A stretch of DNA of 64,000 nucleotides, taken from assembly GCA_034008185.1 (NCBI GenBank), contig CM067084.1:13163385-13227384 (forward strand), in the 5' to 3' direction. The notes below the pieces were generated by a model that saw nothing but the letters and a program-made list of their open reading frames with translations, had not been told where the DNA came from and did not search any database. Below are positions 62,801 through 64,000 of this stretch, in pieces. Position numbers and translations under genes: made by a program. The number at the start of each line of letters is the position of its first letter. Positions within the stretch are counted from its first letter, which is position 1. The stretch is from Gorsachius magnificus (Eukaryota; Chordata; Aves; Pelecaniformes; Ardeidae).

Positions 62801-64000
62801 AGAAAAGTCTGTCAGCATGGAGTGTCACCTGAACTCCCCATCTGAGATCCAAAGGTAAGGGCTGGAGTCCTTAAAAACCTTCTGAGGACAGTGTTCAAAG
62901 AAATAAGATGTAGCCTCTTGTTCAAAACAAACAAAAAAAGTCTGAAGAGTTTAGGCTTGTTTGAACTAAAAATGAGAATAAAGTCTATGTTTTTAGCAGC
63001 CAATTGTTTGTTTCAAATACAGCAAAGTCTTTTTTGCAGTGAAGTAGCTCTGAGTTCCTGCATAAGTATTGACAATTAAATAATTCCAAAGATATACAGC
63101 ACTTGTTTTACAAAGCATAAGCCCAGATGCTCTGTCACAGTGAAACTGGACTCATCATTTATCACTCAGCAGAGAGAGTCCACGAACCCTCCATCATTTC
63201 AACGACCAAAGTAACACCCAGCTCAAAGTCAAACTCTTGTTGAAAAGGAGGAACTCGGGCCTGTTGTTTAGGCAGGAATCTACTCACCACACAGGCATCC
63301 AGGGAATGACGCACCCTGACTGAAGCTGACCCCAACATACCCTGCCAGTGACAGGTTTTACTTCTTATCTTTGCTTCTCAGCAGCAGACCAAGTTCTTCT
63401 GCATTTTTACAAATAGCCATAAATTTTTCAGTTCATGAACAAAAGCACTCTGCTTCCGTTTGGTTTCTATTCCTCTTTGTTTGGTGTTTGGATGGCAGAA
63501 AAAGGAGCCATATCTCTATCAGCAGCATACACTATGTTTTCCAGAAATTGTGCACAAATCCTGAGGAACAGCAATAAAAATGGTCTGAGAGTATCTTGGA
63601 TGAGTTTTCAAAGTACATGCAGGATTTTTAGCCACATGATTCCCATCTATCTTAACTGCTTCATTGCTGCTTCACAGAATAGGCACACCACGTCAAATGT
63701 GTCCTCAGAGCTTGCCGGCATACACATCACCACATGCCATAATTTTTCAATCACGGATGCTCCCATGTTCTGCCACAGCACAGATGCCTCCACTTAGGCT
63801 GCAGAGAGCAAACAATCCGGTTATTGTAAGACCTAGCTAAAGCTTTGAGCTGCACATCGCCTTCTCCTACACCAGCCTTCCTCGTGCCGAGTGATATTTT
63901 GCTTCAATAATAGCCCAGCTGATTTCTGCAAGACTATTACTCCAGGTGAGTGAGAGCAGCAGCTTCACAACTTTTCACTAAACATCATCAGGCAAGAAAT

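Larger units (their letters stand above)
50236..64000. other. Unique non-coding DNA, no gene seen
   Basis: Nearly fourteen kilobases without a recognised exon or repeat family. Features noted are a GC-richer block open in several frames (51785-52244), AT-rich blocks that resemble conserved non-coding elements (52420-52650, 53600-53850, 55460-55620), a T run near 54031-54046, a G/T-only tract (55315-55357) and a 20-bp-period duplication of TTGAAAGCAGTCA (56768-56780 and 56788-56800). The open frames at 54341-54763 (minus, 140 codons) and 63435-63797 (plus, 120 codons) have no recognisable domain. Confidence 0.5.

Noticed and set aside
1..64000. tRNA, rRNA, CRISPR array or operon-like gene organisation
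   Set aside because: No B-box-like tRNA motif with a cloverleaf, no regularly spaced repeats, and no tandem coding frames were seen; the repeats are avian.

Overview
The window looks like non-coding (intergenic or intronic) DNA from a bird. The evidence is its interspersed repeats. Three sizeable copies, one short 3' tail and one probable older piece belong to the CR1 family of LINE retrotransposons, the dominant avian LINE, with the ATTCTATG-type 3' octamer. Two LTRs resemble avian endogenous retrovirus LTRs. The 750-1258 LTR matches, from memory, a type common in Neoaves. I found no host protein-coding gene, tRNA, rRNA or CRISPR. The many short open frames on both strands overlap each other, lack recognisable domains, or are frames through repeats and low-complexity sequence.

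Layout. 1-744: unique sequence. 750-1258: solo LTR with a 5-bp target duplication (TCTTG). 1264-9762: unique sequence with a 44-bp G/T-only tract (6367-6410) and a CR1 3' tail (8328-8386). 9763-10187: 5'-truncated CR1 on the plus strand, with an internal deletion. 12615-13360: a second solo LTR (target duplication CCTTT) carrying an octamer, CCAAT and TATA-like promoter and three potential RNA hairpins. 13366-20390: unique sequence. 20399-21063: a 31-T run followed by a block richer in GC than its surroundings, possibly a minus-strand retrocopy. 24094-24697: the best preserved CR1, minus strand, with 175 open codons of the ORF2 C-terminus. 24698-49566: mostly unique AT-rich DNA, with a plus-strand G-quadruplex motif (43724), overlapping palindromes (44356), a 108-bp A/C-only tract (45449) and a second G-quadruplex motif (45579). 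49567-50235: a probable older CR1 piece next to a younger CR1, both minus strand. 50236-64000: unique sequence with one more G/T-only tract (55315).

There is no gene network here. Most of the recognisable function is decayed mobile-element biology: LINE 3' ends and retroviral promoters. The less explained signals are the strand-asymmetric A/C (G/T) tracts, two compact G-quadruplex motifs, the overlapping palindromes, the possible retrocopy, and AT-rich blocks with homeodomain-type motifs that could be conserved regulatory elements. No alignment could be run, so all family assignments rest on recognition, on comparing copies within the window, and on target-site duplications visible in the sequence.
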